NCBI GenBank assembly: GCA_021372695.1
Contig: JAJFTY010000210.1
Coordinates: 18,916-82,915 of the forward strand
DNA length: 64,000 nt
Direction: 5' to 3'
Source of the DNA: Deltaproteobacteria bacterium
GTDB taxonomy: Bacteria > Desulfobacterota > Syntrophia > Syntrophales > UBA5619
Shown: positions 49,250-58,300 of the stretch, piece after piece
How the letters are laid out: each line of letters begins with the position of its first letter
Numbering within the stretch: the stretch's first letter is position 1
The notes under the pieces: generated by a model
Seen by the model: only the letters and a program-made list of their open reading frames with translations
What the model was told of the DNA's origin: nothing
Databases searched by the model: none
Translations under genes and position numbers: made by a program

Positions 49250-52009
49250 ATGGCCACCGTCCGTACACCTCAACCCCAGATGCGACAGATGAAAGGCGTG
49301 ATTTTCTTCATCGCCGGGATGGTCCTGCTGACGATCTTTTTCCGCATCATCAGCCTGATCACCGAGTGGTTCTGGTTCCAGGAGGTGGGTTACCAGACGA
49401 TCTTCACCGTGACCCTGCTCGCAAAAATCAAGACCGGCGCCCTCTTCGGGGCCGGATTCTTCATCATCCTCTGCGGCAACCTCTGGATCGCGCTTCGCCT
49501 GTCCCAGTCGCCCCTCTACAGCCAGCAGGCCGACACGGCAGGGTTTCAGTTCCGCGTGCCGCTGCAGGAGATCGGGCCCGGCCTTCTCAAGGTCCTGATT
49601 CCCGTCGGCGCGCTCCTCTTTTCCGTATTCGCCGCAGCAAACGGGACCGCGCAGTGGGAGAAGTTCCTGCTCTTCCTGAACCCGACCCCCTTCGGCGTCA
49701 CCGACCCGCTCTTCGACAAGGATATCGCCTTCTACGTCTTCCAGTTCCCCTTCCTCCAGCACGTCTACGACTGGCTGAAGTTCGTCCTGCTCGTCACGGC
49801 GGCGGCAACCGGATTCCTCTACCTGATCCGGAGATCGTTCCTGTTCATCCCGCCCAGGGTCTGGAAGATCGCCCCGGCCGCGCGGATCCATCTGGCGCTG
49901 CTGGTCGCCTGCTTCTTTTTCTGGGGGGTCTTCGGCACCTGGCTGGACTTGAACGATCTGCTCTTCACGAAGCGGGGGGTGGTCTTCGGGCCGGGCTACA
50001 CCGACGTGACCACGCAGATCTGGGTCCTGAAGCTCATGATGGGGCTCTACGCCGTCGCGGGGCTCTCGGCCATTTTCTTTGCCTTCAAGCCCGACTGGCG
50101 CGTCCCGGCCGCGGCCATTCTGCTCCTGATCGCCGCATCGGTTCTGGGCCGGGGGATCTACCCCTCCTTCATCCAGAAATTCCAGGTCGTCCCCAACGAG
50201 ATCGTGGCCGAGAAACCCTACCTGGAGAAGAACATCAAGTACACGCGCCTCGCCTACGGCCTGACCCAGATGGAGGAGCAGGAGTTCCCGACGGAAGAGA
50301 ACCTGACCGCGAAGGATCTCCAGAAGAACGACCTCACCATCAAGAACATCCGGCTCTGGAACCATGGCCCGCTCCTGCAGACCTACGCACAGCTCCAGGA
50401 GATGCGGACCTACTATAAATTCACCGGCGTCGACAACGACCGCTACACGATCAACGGCGAATACCGGCAGGTGATGCTCTCCCCCAGAGAGATCTCCTAC
50501 CCCGCTCTCCCCTCCCGGTCGTGGGTCAACGAACACCTGACCTACACCCACGGATACGGGCTCGTCCTGGGCCCCGTGAACCGCATTTCGGCCGAGGGGC
50601 TCCCGGAGTTCTTCATCAAGGATATCCCCCCCGTCTCGACGACGCCGCTCAAGGCCGTACGCCCCGAGATCTATTTCGGGGAGAACTCCAACGAATACGT
50701 CTTCGTCCGTTCCAAGCAGCCGGAGTTCGACTACCCGGTTGGGGACAAGAACGTCTACTCGCGCTACGAGGGGAAAGGGGGCGTTCCCCTCAACTTCTGG
50801 AAGAAACTGATTTTTGCGGTCCGGTTCGGCTCGATCACGATGCTCCTGTCGGACGACATCACCTCCGAAAGCCGGATCGTCTACCACCGCAACGTCCGGG
50901 ACCGGGTATCGATGGTCGCCCCCTTCGCGCACCTGGACAACGATCCTTACCTGGTGGTCTCGCCGGAGGGGAGGCTCCTGTGGTTCGTGGACGGCTACAC
51001 GACGACAAACCGCTACCCCTACTCCGAGCCGATCCCGGAGATGGGCAACTACATCCGCAACACCATCAAGGCCGTCGTCGACGCCTATGACGGCACGGTG
51101 CAGCTCTACATCAGCGACCCGGCCGACCCGATCATGCAGACCTATGCCCGGATCTTCCCGGGCGTCTACAAACCCCTGGACCAGATGCCGGAGGCCCTCA
51201 AGAGCCACATCCGCTATCCGCCGGGCCTGCTCGCGATCCAGGCCCGGATGTACCGGGCGTACCACATGCAGGATGCGCAGGTCTTCTACAACAAGGAAGA
51301 CCTCTGGTCGATCCCCGGCAAGCAGGCCGCCGGCGGCCAGCAGGCGATGGACCCCTACTATACGATCATGAAACTCCCCGGGGCCGAGAAGGAGGAGTTC
51401 ATTCTCCTTTCGCCGTTCACCCCCAGCATGAAGGACAACATGTCGGCGTGGATGGCGGCCCGCTGCGACGCCCCGCACTACGGCAAGGTGATCGTCTACA
51501 AGTTCCCGAAGCAGAAGCTGGTCTACGGACCGCGGCAGATCGAGGCCCGGATCGACCAGGACACCGTGATCTCCCAGCAGCTCACCCTGTGGCAGCAGCG
51601 GGGATCGAATGTAATCCGGGGAAGTTTGCTCGCGATCCCGATCGAGAAATCGATCCTCTACATCGAATCCCTCTACCTGGCCGCCGCCAACGGCCAGCTT
51701 CCCGAACTGAAGCGCGTCATCGTGGCCTACGGCAACACCATCGCCATGGAGGAGAACCTGGATCTCGCGCTCCAGAAGATCTTCGGCGGCGGGCCGATCA
51801 AGGACAGGCAGGCACAGGTGGAGGAAAAGAGACCTGCTGTGGCCGGCGTTGAACAGAGCGACCGCCAGACGGCCATCGAGGCCCTCGGCCATTTCCGGAA
51901 GGCTCAGGAGTTCCTCCGCCAGGGGAACTGGGCGGCCTATGGTGAGGAGCTCAAAAAGACGGGAGAGCTCCTGTCCTCCCTGGAGAAGAAGGGAACGAAG
52001 GCGAAATAG
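49250..52009 (+). CDS. UPF0182 family membrane protein
   Basis: This 919-aa protein has about seven membrane segments in the first ~300 residues ('GVIFFIAGMVLLTIFFRIISL', 'GALFGAGFFIILCGNLWIAL', 'VLIPVGALLFSVFAA', 'WLKFVLLVTAAATGFLYLI', 'HLALLVACFFFWGVFGTW', 'MMGLYAVAGLSAIFFAF', 'AILLLIAASVLGRGIYPSF'). A large extracytoplasmic domain follows, with the family's 'YLEKNIKYTRLAYGL', 'DNDPYLVVSPEGRLLWFVDGYTTTNRYPYSEP' and 'GSNVIRGSLLAIPIEKSILYIESLYLAA'. The family is common in Actinobacteria, Firmicutes and deltaproteobacteria; its function is unknown. The C-terminal ~70 residues are charged and helical. ATG 49250 is set by GAGGAG at 49237-49242; an in-frame ATG at 49235 would contain that site. 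Confidence 0.92.
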   Translation: MATVRTPQPQMRQMKGVIFFIAGMVLLTIFFRIISLITEWFWFQEVGYQTIFTVTLLAKIKTGALFGAGFFIILCGNLWIALRLSQSPLYSQQADTAGFQFRVPLQEIGPGLLKVLIPVGALLFSVFAAANGTAQWEKFLLFLNPTPFGVTDPLFDKDIAFYVFQFPFLQHVYDWLKFVLLVTAAATGFLYLIRRSFLFIPPRVWKIAPAARIHLALLVACFFFWGVFGTWLDLNDLLFTKRGVVFGPGYTDVTTQIWVLKLMMGLYAVAGLSAIFFAFKPDWRVPAAAILLLIAASVLGRGIYPSFIQKFQVVPNEIVAEKPYLEKNIKYTRLAYGLTQMEEQEFPTEENLTAKDLQKNDLTIKNIRLWNHGPLLQTYAQLQEMRTYYKFTGVDNDRYTINGEYRQVMLSPREISYPALPSRSWVNEHLTYTHGYGLVLGPVNRISAEGLPEFFIKDIPPVSTTPLKAVRPEIYFGENSNEYVFVRSKQPEFDYPVGDKNVYSRYEGKGGVPLNFWKKLIFAVRFGSITMLLSDDITSESRIVYHRNVRDRVSMVAPFAHLDNDPYLVVSPEGRLLWFVDGYTTTNRYPYSEPIPEMGNYIRNTIKAVVDAYDGTVQLYISDPADPIMQTYARIFPGVYKPLDQMPEALKSHIRYPPGLLAIQARMYRAYHMQDAQVFYNKEDLWSIPGKQAAGGQQAMDPYYTIMKLPGAEKEEFILLSPFTPSMKDNMSAWMAARCDAPHYGKVIVYKFPKQKLVYGPRQIEARIDQDTVISQQLTLWQQRGSNVIRGSLLAIPIEKSILYIESLYLAAANGQLPELKRVIVAYGNTIAMEENLDLALQKIFGGGPIKDRQAQVEEKRPAVAGVEQSDRQTAIEALGHFRKAQEFLRQGNWAAYGEELKKTGELLSSLEKKGTKAK

Positions 52010-52054
52010 CGGCCTGGGACGGGGGAAATTTGCTTTTGACGAAGTCGTCAACAC

Positions 52055-52189
52055 TGACGGACTCGTAAAAAGTCATTTTTACCGTCACCCCGGCGAAAGC
52101 CGGAGTCCAGAACATGCTGAAATAACTGGATACCGGCTTTCGCCGGTATGACGTTCGGGGTGGATTTTCGACTGATTACGAAGTTTTCA
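52055..52189. mobile_element. MITE-like element, copy 2
   Basis: This 135-bp non-coding element has left end TGACGGACTCGTAAAAAGTC and right end GACTGATTACGAAGTTTTCA (complement TGAAAACTTCGTAATCAGTC). Two inner hairpins have GGCGAAAGCC cores: 52090-52113 and 52129-52150. Its reverse complement aligns with copy 1: both carry CCGAACGTCATACCGGCGAAAGCCGGTATCCAG-like sequence at one end and CGGCTTTCGCCGGGGTGACG at the other (shown split here). A similar TTGACGAAGTCGTCAA lies just outside its left end (52036-52051). It separates the UPF0182 and lipoprotein genes. Confidence 0.72.
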
Positions 52190-52247
52190 GCACTGGCCGC
52201 TTTGGAAAAAAGGAAGTTCTGATCCCATTCATTGAAGGAGGAGTGTG

Positions 52248-52967
52248 ATGACCATAGACCACACTGCGGCCATGGCGGCTGCAAACGGAAGAAAGGAAAA
52301 GTCGCTCGCCCTGCTGTGTGCGGCGATGCTCGCCGGCCTTTTGCTGTGCGTTTCGGTGATCGGCTGCGCCCCCAAGCTCTATAACGTCAACATGCGATAC
52401 CAGCCGACCAAGGCGATTGCGCCCGCCGTGACGGATGGGCGGAAATTCAGCCTGACCGTGACCTCTTTCATCGACCGGAGGAAAATGGAGGACACGCTCC
52501 TGATCGGCCGGGTCGTCGAGTCCAACGGCACGTCCATCCCGATCCTGCCGAAATACGTGAAGGCGACGGATGCTGTGGCGGCGACCCTGCGCGAGCTCCT
52601 GGTCCAGTCGGGATACGGCGTCTCCCCGGAGAAGGCGGAGTGGGATCTTCGGGAGAGCACGATCCGGCCGGAATGGGGAACGCTCGTCGTGGGCGGGGCG
52701 ATCGAAGAGCTCGACGTAACCTGCCTCGACAAGTTCCCGCAGAAGCACTATACCGCCAAGGCGCGGGTGACCCTGGTCTTCGCGGATGTCCAGAAGAAGC
52801 GGATCTTCTACCGGGTCACCTCGGAGAGTAGCTCCACCCTGGACCACGTGATCTTCTCCGAGGAGAAGCTGGAGGACCAGATCAACGGCGTCCTCTCCGA
52901 TGCCATGGAGAAGGCTCTCGAGGGGCCGGAAACGGGCCGCCAGATCCGGGACGCGCTCAAGCAGTAG
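52248..52967 (+). CDS. Hypothetical lipoprotein, YajG-like
   Basis: This 239-aa protein has a long N-terminal segment of about 20 mainly polar residues, a hydrophobic core ('LALLCAAMLAGLLLCVSVIGC') and a lipobox Cys near residue 41. The body starts 'LTVTSFIDRRKMEDTLLIGRV' and has 'FADVQKKRIFYRVTSESSS' and 'SEEKLEDQINGVLSDAMEKAL'. This resembles YajG-type and similar lipoproteins with a TolB-N-like fold. I do not recognise a specific function. ATG 52248 follows GGAGGAG; a GTG sits one codon earlier. The signal peptide is unusually long for a lipoprotein; the next in-frame Met (residue 9) would shorten it. Confidence 0.72.
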   Translation: MTIDHTAAMAAANGRKEKSLALLCAAMLAGLLLCVSVIGCAPKLYNVNMRYQPTKAIAPAVTDGRKFSLTVTSFIDRRKMEDTLLIGRVVESNGTSIPILPKYVKATDAVAATLRELLVQSGYGVSPEKAEWDLRESTIRPEWGTLVVGGAIEELDVTCLDKFPQKHYTAKARVTLVFADVQKKRIFYRVTSESSSTLDHVIFSEEKLEDQINGVLSDAMEKALEGPETGRQIRDALKQ

Positions 52968-53058
52968 CCGTCTTCCGGACTGCCGAGGCCTTCGCTTCGA
53001 TCGTCCGATCCGCCGCAGCAGTTGCCCCGGAGTGCCCATGCCGGCAGTCCGGGGTAAC

Positions 53059-53087
53059 CCGGCATCCGGAAAGGGCACGGATGCCGG
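53059..53087. repeat. Strong 10-bp hairpin after the lipoprotein gene
   Basis: CCGGCATCCG and CGGATGCCGG pair perfectly around a 9-base loop. It is about 90 bases past the lipoprotein stop and may end its transcript, although no U-run follows. Confidence 0.45.
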
Positions 53088-53569
53088 TTCAGCAGCCGCA
53101 CCGGGATCGATCCGGCTTGGACTGCCTCCCGTCCCTCTTTCCGCGTGAGCCGGGAGCCGTTCCAGATCCTTTCCCGGGACCGCGGTGACTCGCGGCCGCC
53201 CGACGCCCCCTCCGCGAAGGGCGTTTTCCAATCCCCCGAGACCGCGATGTTCAGGAGGTTGACGGCATGCGTCAAGAACCCGTCGATCCAGGGAACCTCG
53301 CCCACCGCAAGGCTCGACGCGGATGGGGCAGCGATGGCCGCGGTTCTCCCTTGAAAAAGATGACATCCCCGCAAAAGACGGCTGGCCGCTCCGCCCGATC
53401 GAATCGACCGCAACATCTTGCATTCCATTGATTCTCTCCCGATCTTCGCCTCACACGGAATCGCCCGGCCCGGAAACCGCGGCTTGGCCTCAACCCGACC
53501 GGACACGGACTGGAACACCTCTTGCTCTATTTCGGCGAATGCACCGGCTAGCCGGCGCCATCAATCGAT

Positions 53570-53589
53570 CCTTATACCGCGTTATAAGG
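53570..53589. promoter_or_regulatory. Palindrome CCTTATA-N6-TATAAGG before tpsB
   Basis: Two perfect 7-bp arms surround a 6-base centre, 18 bases before the tpsB ATG. The AT-rich palindrome stands out in GC-rich DNA. It may be an operator, or contain a -10 box (TTATAAG). GGGGGAAGG follows it directly. Confidence 0.4.
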
Positions 53590-53607
53590 GGGAAGGTGCG
53601 TCCGTTC

Positions 53608-55338
53608 ATGAGAGATTCCATCCGGATTGTTCAATGTCTGATCTTTCTCTGTCTGCTCGCCGCGGCATCCGCCTTTGCCGCCGCACCCGACGCCGGTACG
53701 CTGCTCAATGAGCAGCGACAACCCGGCCCGGGCCTCCCCGACCGTCTCCCCGCCGATCGGGAGCGGGAGGCCGTGAGGGCCCCCCTGGCCGATTCGGGAG
53801 TCAAAGTCCTGGTGAAGGGGTTCCGGTTCACCGGCGGCGAGGGGGTCGCCACCGAAGCGGAACTCCAGACCCTCACCGCGGGCAGCATCGGCCGGGAACT
53901 GTCGTTTGCGGAGCTGCAGCAGCTGGCGAACCGGGTCACCGAATACCTCCGCGAGAAGAGGGGCTATCTGCTGGCCAGGGCCTACCTTCCCGCGCAGGAT
54001 GTCACGGCCGGCATCGTCGAAATCGCCATCGTCGCCGGATACATCGAAGGCAAGGTGAGGATCCGCGTCCAGGGGGCCAGCCGGATCCGCCCGTCCCTCC
54101 TGGAAGGGATCGCCGACCGCGCCGTTCCCGAGGGGAGCGCCGTCCGGATGGAGAAGATCGAGCGGGCCGTCCTGTTGATGAACGACCTGCCCGGTATGAG
54201 CACCAGGGCCTCCCTGGAGCGCGGAGAGACCCCGGGAACCTCCCGGGTCGTCATCAGCGCCGAGGAGGGTCCCCTGGTCAGAGGCCTCGTCTCCGGGGAC
54301 AACTACGGCGACCGCTTCACGGGCATCTGGCGGGGCACCGGACAGGTCTCGGCCTTGGACCCCTTCGGCGCCGGCGACCAGTTGAGCGTCTCGCTGACCG
54401 GTGCCGAACACATGCTCCAGGGAAGGGCCGCCTACGACCTCCCCCTGGGAGCCACTGGCGTCACCTGGTCCACCTCCTACACCGCCCTCACCTATGAACT
54501 GGGGGCCGACCTGGAGAGCCTGAAGGCGAGCGGCCGGGCGGAAACCTTCGGGACAGGCCTGCGCTACCCCCTGCTGCGCTCCCGCAACGCGAGCCTCTGG
54601 ACGGGCCTGGGGTTCGAATACATGGCCCTCTGCGACGAAGCCAACGACGTGAGGATCCGCCATCGCGAGATCCCCATGGGAAATGCATCCCTCTCTGCCA
54701 CGGCTTTCGACACCTTCGGCGGCGGTGGGCTCACCAGCGCCTCCCTCGTTCTGACCGGCGGCAGCGTGGACCTCTCCGGTGTCGCGGCCAACGATGCCGC
54801 CGACGCCGCCGGCCCCCGGACCTCGGGAAGCTTCCTCAAGGGGACCTACTCCCTGGCCCGGCTTCAGCGCCTCAGCCGCGAGTTGTCCCTCTTCGGCGCT
54901 CTCCGGGGGCAGATCGCCTCCGGCAACCTCGACTCCTCCCAGAAATTCATCCTGGGCGGACCCAGCGGCGTGCGGTCCTATCCCGTGGGCGAGGCCCCGG
55001 GAGACGAGGGACACGCCCTGACCCTCGAAACACGCTTCGACCTTCCCGGCATGCCCGCGTGGGCAGCAACCCAACTCGTGGGGTTCTGGGACGCCGGCTG
55101 GGTCAAACTGCACAAGGAGCTCTGGCCGGGCGCCATCACCAACGGGAGCGGCAGGAACGACTACTGGCTTTCCGGCGGCGGCATCGGGATCAATGTCGGC
55201 AAGGCCGGCCTGTACAGCATCCGGGTATCCTATGCCCACAACATCGGTCCCAACGACGGGCGGAGTCCGGACGGCAAGGATTCCGACAACCGCAGCGACG
55301 ACGGCCGTTTCTGGCTTCAACTCATTGTCTGGCTATAG
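53608..55338 (+). CDS. Two-partner secretion transporter (TpsB; ShlB/FhaC/HecB family)
   Basis: This 576-aa Omp85-superfamily outer-membrane protein exports the TpsA protein encoded next. A signal peptide (about residues 1-24, 'LLAAASAFAAA') is followed by a Pro/Arg-rich linker. A POTRA domain follows ('VKVLVKGFRFTGGEGVATEAEL', about 62-140, ending 'YLLARAYLPAQDV'), then a second POTRA-like part. A C-terminal 16-strand barrel carries repeated aromatic-ended strands, a 'LGGPSGVRSYPVGEAPGDEG' loop like the family's conserved 'RGY/VRGF' motif (here VRSYP), and the terminal 'FWLQLIVWL'. ATG 53608 gives a normal signal peptide; upstream in-frame codons lack one. TpsA begins 9 bases after its stop. 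Confidence 0.92.
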   Translation: MRDSIRIVQCLIFLCLLAAASAFAAAPDAGTLLNEQRQPGPGLPDRLPADREREAVRAPLADSGVKVLVKGFRFTGGEGVATEAELQTLTAGSIGRELSFAELQQLANRVTEYLREKRGYLLARAYLPAQDVTAGIVEIAIVAGYIEGKVRIRVQGASRIRPSLLEGIADRAVPEGSAVRMEKIERAVLLMNDLPGMSTRASLERGETPGTSRVVISAEEGPLVRGLVSGDNYGDRFTGIWRGTGQVSALDPFGAGDQLSVSLTGAEHMLQGRAAYDLPLGATGVTWSTSYTALTYELGADLESLKASGRAETFGTGLRYPLLRSRNASLWTGLGFEYMALCDEANDVRIRHREIPMGNASLSATAFDTFGGGGLTSASLVLTGGSVDLSGVAANDAADAAGPRTSGSFLKGTYSLARLQRLSRELSLFGALRGQIASGNLDSSQKFILGGPSGVRSYPVGEAPGDEGHALTLETRFDLPGMPAWAATQLVGFWDAGWVKLHKELWPGAITNGSGRNDYWLSGGGIGINVGKAGLYSIRVSYAHNIGPNDGRSPDGKDSDNRSDDGRFWLQLIVWL

Positions 55339-55347
55339 GGGAGAGAG

Positions 55348-58300
55348 ATGCACGTCATGAATTGCGATCGAACGAAGGGAAACGGCGCCGGACGGTTGAC
55401 GGCGCCTGTGGAGAAAAAAAACGGCCGGAGGGGGTTTCGATCCTCGCTGGCCGGGGCACTGGTCTGGATGACCGTTGCGCTGGGGGGCGCTTTCAACGCC
55501 TCCGCCCTCGACCCCAATGCCCTGCCCACAGGGGGACAGATCACGGCCGGCCAGGGGAGCATCGCCCAGAGCGGCAGCGCCATGACCGTCACCCAGGGGA
55601 GCGACCGGATGGTCGCCAACTGGAACACCTTCAACATCGGGCAGAACGCCTCGGTCGCCTTCCGGCAGCCCGGCGCCGGGAGCGTCGCGCTGAACCGGAT
55701 CTGGGACCAGAGCCCTTCTCAGATCTTCGGCCGGCTGACGGCCAACGGACAGGTCTTCCTCCTCAATCCCTCCGGCATCTTCTTCGGCCCCACGGCCCGC
55801 GTGGATGTGGGGGGGCTCGTGGCCTCGTCGCTCCACATCACCGATGAGAACTTCCTGGCCGGCCGCTATCTCTTCGGCCCCTCTCTTCTTTCCAGCGGCG
55901 CGCCCGGGGCCGTCTTCAACCAGGGGAGCATCCGGACGTCCGGGGGCGGATACGTCGCTTTCCTCTCCCCGCAGATCACGAACGAAGGCACCGTCGCGGC
56001 GCCGGGCGGGAGCGTCGCCATGGCCGCCGGCAGCAGGGTGAACCTCGACTTCATCGGAGATCGGCTCCTGACCTACACCGTGGAGCAGGGGGCCGTCGAC
56101 GCCCTGATCCAGAACAAGGGGCTCGTCCAGGCCGACGGCGGAATGGTCCTCATGACGGCCAAGGCGGCTTCCGACCTGGCCAATTCCGTCGTGAACAACA
56201 GCGGCATCGTTGAGGCCAGAGGCATCGAGAACCGGAACGGCCGGGTCCTCCTCGGAGCCGACCTCGCCGTCAACACCGGGAGCATCGACGTGTCGGGCCC
56301 TGCGGGGGGCAATGCCGCGATTTCCGCTTCCTACCTGATGAATGCGGGAACGATCAACGCCCGGGGCGAGCAGGGAGCCGGGGGCAGCGTCCTGCTGGAA
56401 GCCGACCGCATCGTGCAGACCGAGCGGGCGCTGATCGATGCACGCGGCCGGACCGGCGGCGGGAAGATCAGCCTGCTCGCCGGAAGCGGGTTGTATGACG
56501 GCATCTTCTCCTCGGCCCTCCTCAACGCCTCCGGCGACCGGGGAGGGGAGATCACCCTGGCCGGACGCAACGTCATCCTGCGCGGCGGGGCCCTCGACGC
56601 CTCCGGCAGCACGGCCGGCGGTTCGGTCCGTGTGGGCGGCGACCTGCACGGGGCGGCGTGGAGCGATCCGGTCGGCGGGCGGGAGCTTGCCAACGCCGCG
56701 GTCACCGACATCTCGTCCGGGAGCGTCATCGACGCCTCCACCGCGCATGGCGACGGCGGCGGGATCGTGGCCTGGTCCGACGAGAAGACCTCCTTCTACG
56801 GGGAGGCGAAGGCGACCGGAGGAGCCGGTCGCGGCGGATTCATCGAAATCTCCGGGAAGGAGAGGCTCCGGTACGGCGGCTCGGCCGACGCTTCCAGCGC
56901 GTCGGGGGCGGCCGGCACCGTCCTCTTCGACCCCAAGGAGATCGTGATCGACAGCAGCGCGGGCGGCAGCGGTCTTTCCTACAACGCCTTCGTGAACCCG
57001 AATCCCGGGGCCGACACCCAGTTCGGGGGCATCATCGCGACGCTCTCCAACGGCAACATGGTGGTGGTCGATCCCTACGCCACGATCGGCGGTCTCTCCC
57101 ATGCGGGCGCCGCCTACCTTTTCAAGGCCGACGGCACCCTGGTGAGCACGATCACCGGCAGCCATGCCGACGACATGGTCGGCCAGGACATGAACACCTG
57201 GAACGGCGGGCCCGTGGCCCTCTCCAACGGCAACTATGCCGTCGCAAGCCCGGCCTGGAACGGAAATCGGGGCGCCGTGACCTGGGGAGGCGGCACCACC
57301 GGGGTTTCGGGGATCGTCTCTGCGGACAACAGCCTCGTGGGTAGCAATCCCGACGACTGGGTCGGCGGAAATAACACCTACTGGAATGGCATCGTTGCGC
57401 TCACGAACGGCAACTATGTCGTTTCCAGCCCCAACTGGGCCAACGGGGCGGCCACAAAGGCCGGGGCCGCCACCTGGGTGGATGGCACGAACGGCCATAC
57501 CCTGGACAACGTCAATACCATCTCCGCCGCCAACAGCCTCGTGGGAAGCAAGACCGACGATCAGGTGGCGAGCAAGATGACGGCCCTGACCAACGGCAAT
57601 TATGTCGTCGTGAGCCCCACCTGGGACAACGGGGCCGTGGACACGGCCGGGGCCGCCACCTGGGGCGACGGCACGACGGGCGTCGCGGGCACCATCTCGG
57701 CGGCGAACAGCCTCGTGGGAACCCGGGCGAACGACCAGATCGGGGGGCTCGGGGCCACGGCCCTGACCAACGGCAATTACGTCGTCGTAAGCGAGTATTG
57801 GCACAACGACGCCAACACCTCCGTGGGGGCCGCGACCTGGGTGAACGGCGGCAACGGCCAGACCATGGACAGCGTCAACACCATCTCGGTGGCCAACAGC
57901 CATCTGGGGAGCAGCGACGGCGATAACATCGGCATAAACAACAGCGCCCCGGTCCTCGCCCTCACCAACGGAAACTACGTCATCCTCAGCCGCTACTGGA
58001 ACAACGGCGCGCTCAACGACGCGGGGGCCGCCACCTGGGGCAACGGCGCCACGGGGTCGGCCGGCCTCATCTCGGCCGACAACAGCCTCGTGGGCGGGTC
58101 CGCAGGCAGCGACGTGGCCGGGGCCGGCGGGGTCGCCCTGACGAACGGCAACTACGTCGTCCTCAGCCCCTACTGGGATTCGCCCACGGTCGTCAATGCC
58201 GGGGCCGCCACCTGGGGCAACGGGACCACCGGCACCACCGGGGCGGTGAGCACGGCCAACAGCCTGACCGGAGGCACGACGAACAGCCTGACCGGGTCCG

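Larger units (their letters stand above)
52968..53607. other. Long spacer before the two-partner secretion genes, with hairpins
   Basis: This 640-base stretch is the longest non-coding gap in the window. At its start are nested inverted repeats: CCGGACTGCCG (52975-52985) with CGGCAGTCCGG (53042-53052), 11 bp; then CCGGCATCCG (53059-53068) with CGGATGCCGG (53078-53087), a perfect 10-bp stem with a 9-base loop. A palindrome lies just before tpsB (see separate entry). Open frames on both strands cross it, but none shows a recognisable domain or good start. I found no match to a riboswitch I know. Confidence 0.45.

Noticed and set aside
53260..53350. Possible c-di-GMP riboswitch upstream of tpsB
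   Set aside because: A 'CCGCAAGGCT' stretch recalled the GEMM motif, but the GAAA tetraloop, the paired stems and the closing conserved segment are not present.
52808..53518. Minus-strand 236-residue open frame across the spacer before tpsB
   Set aside because: A central part looks protein-like, but there is no ribosome-binding site, no recognisable domain, and its 3' part is antisense to the lipoprotein gene.
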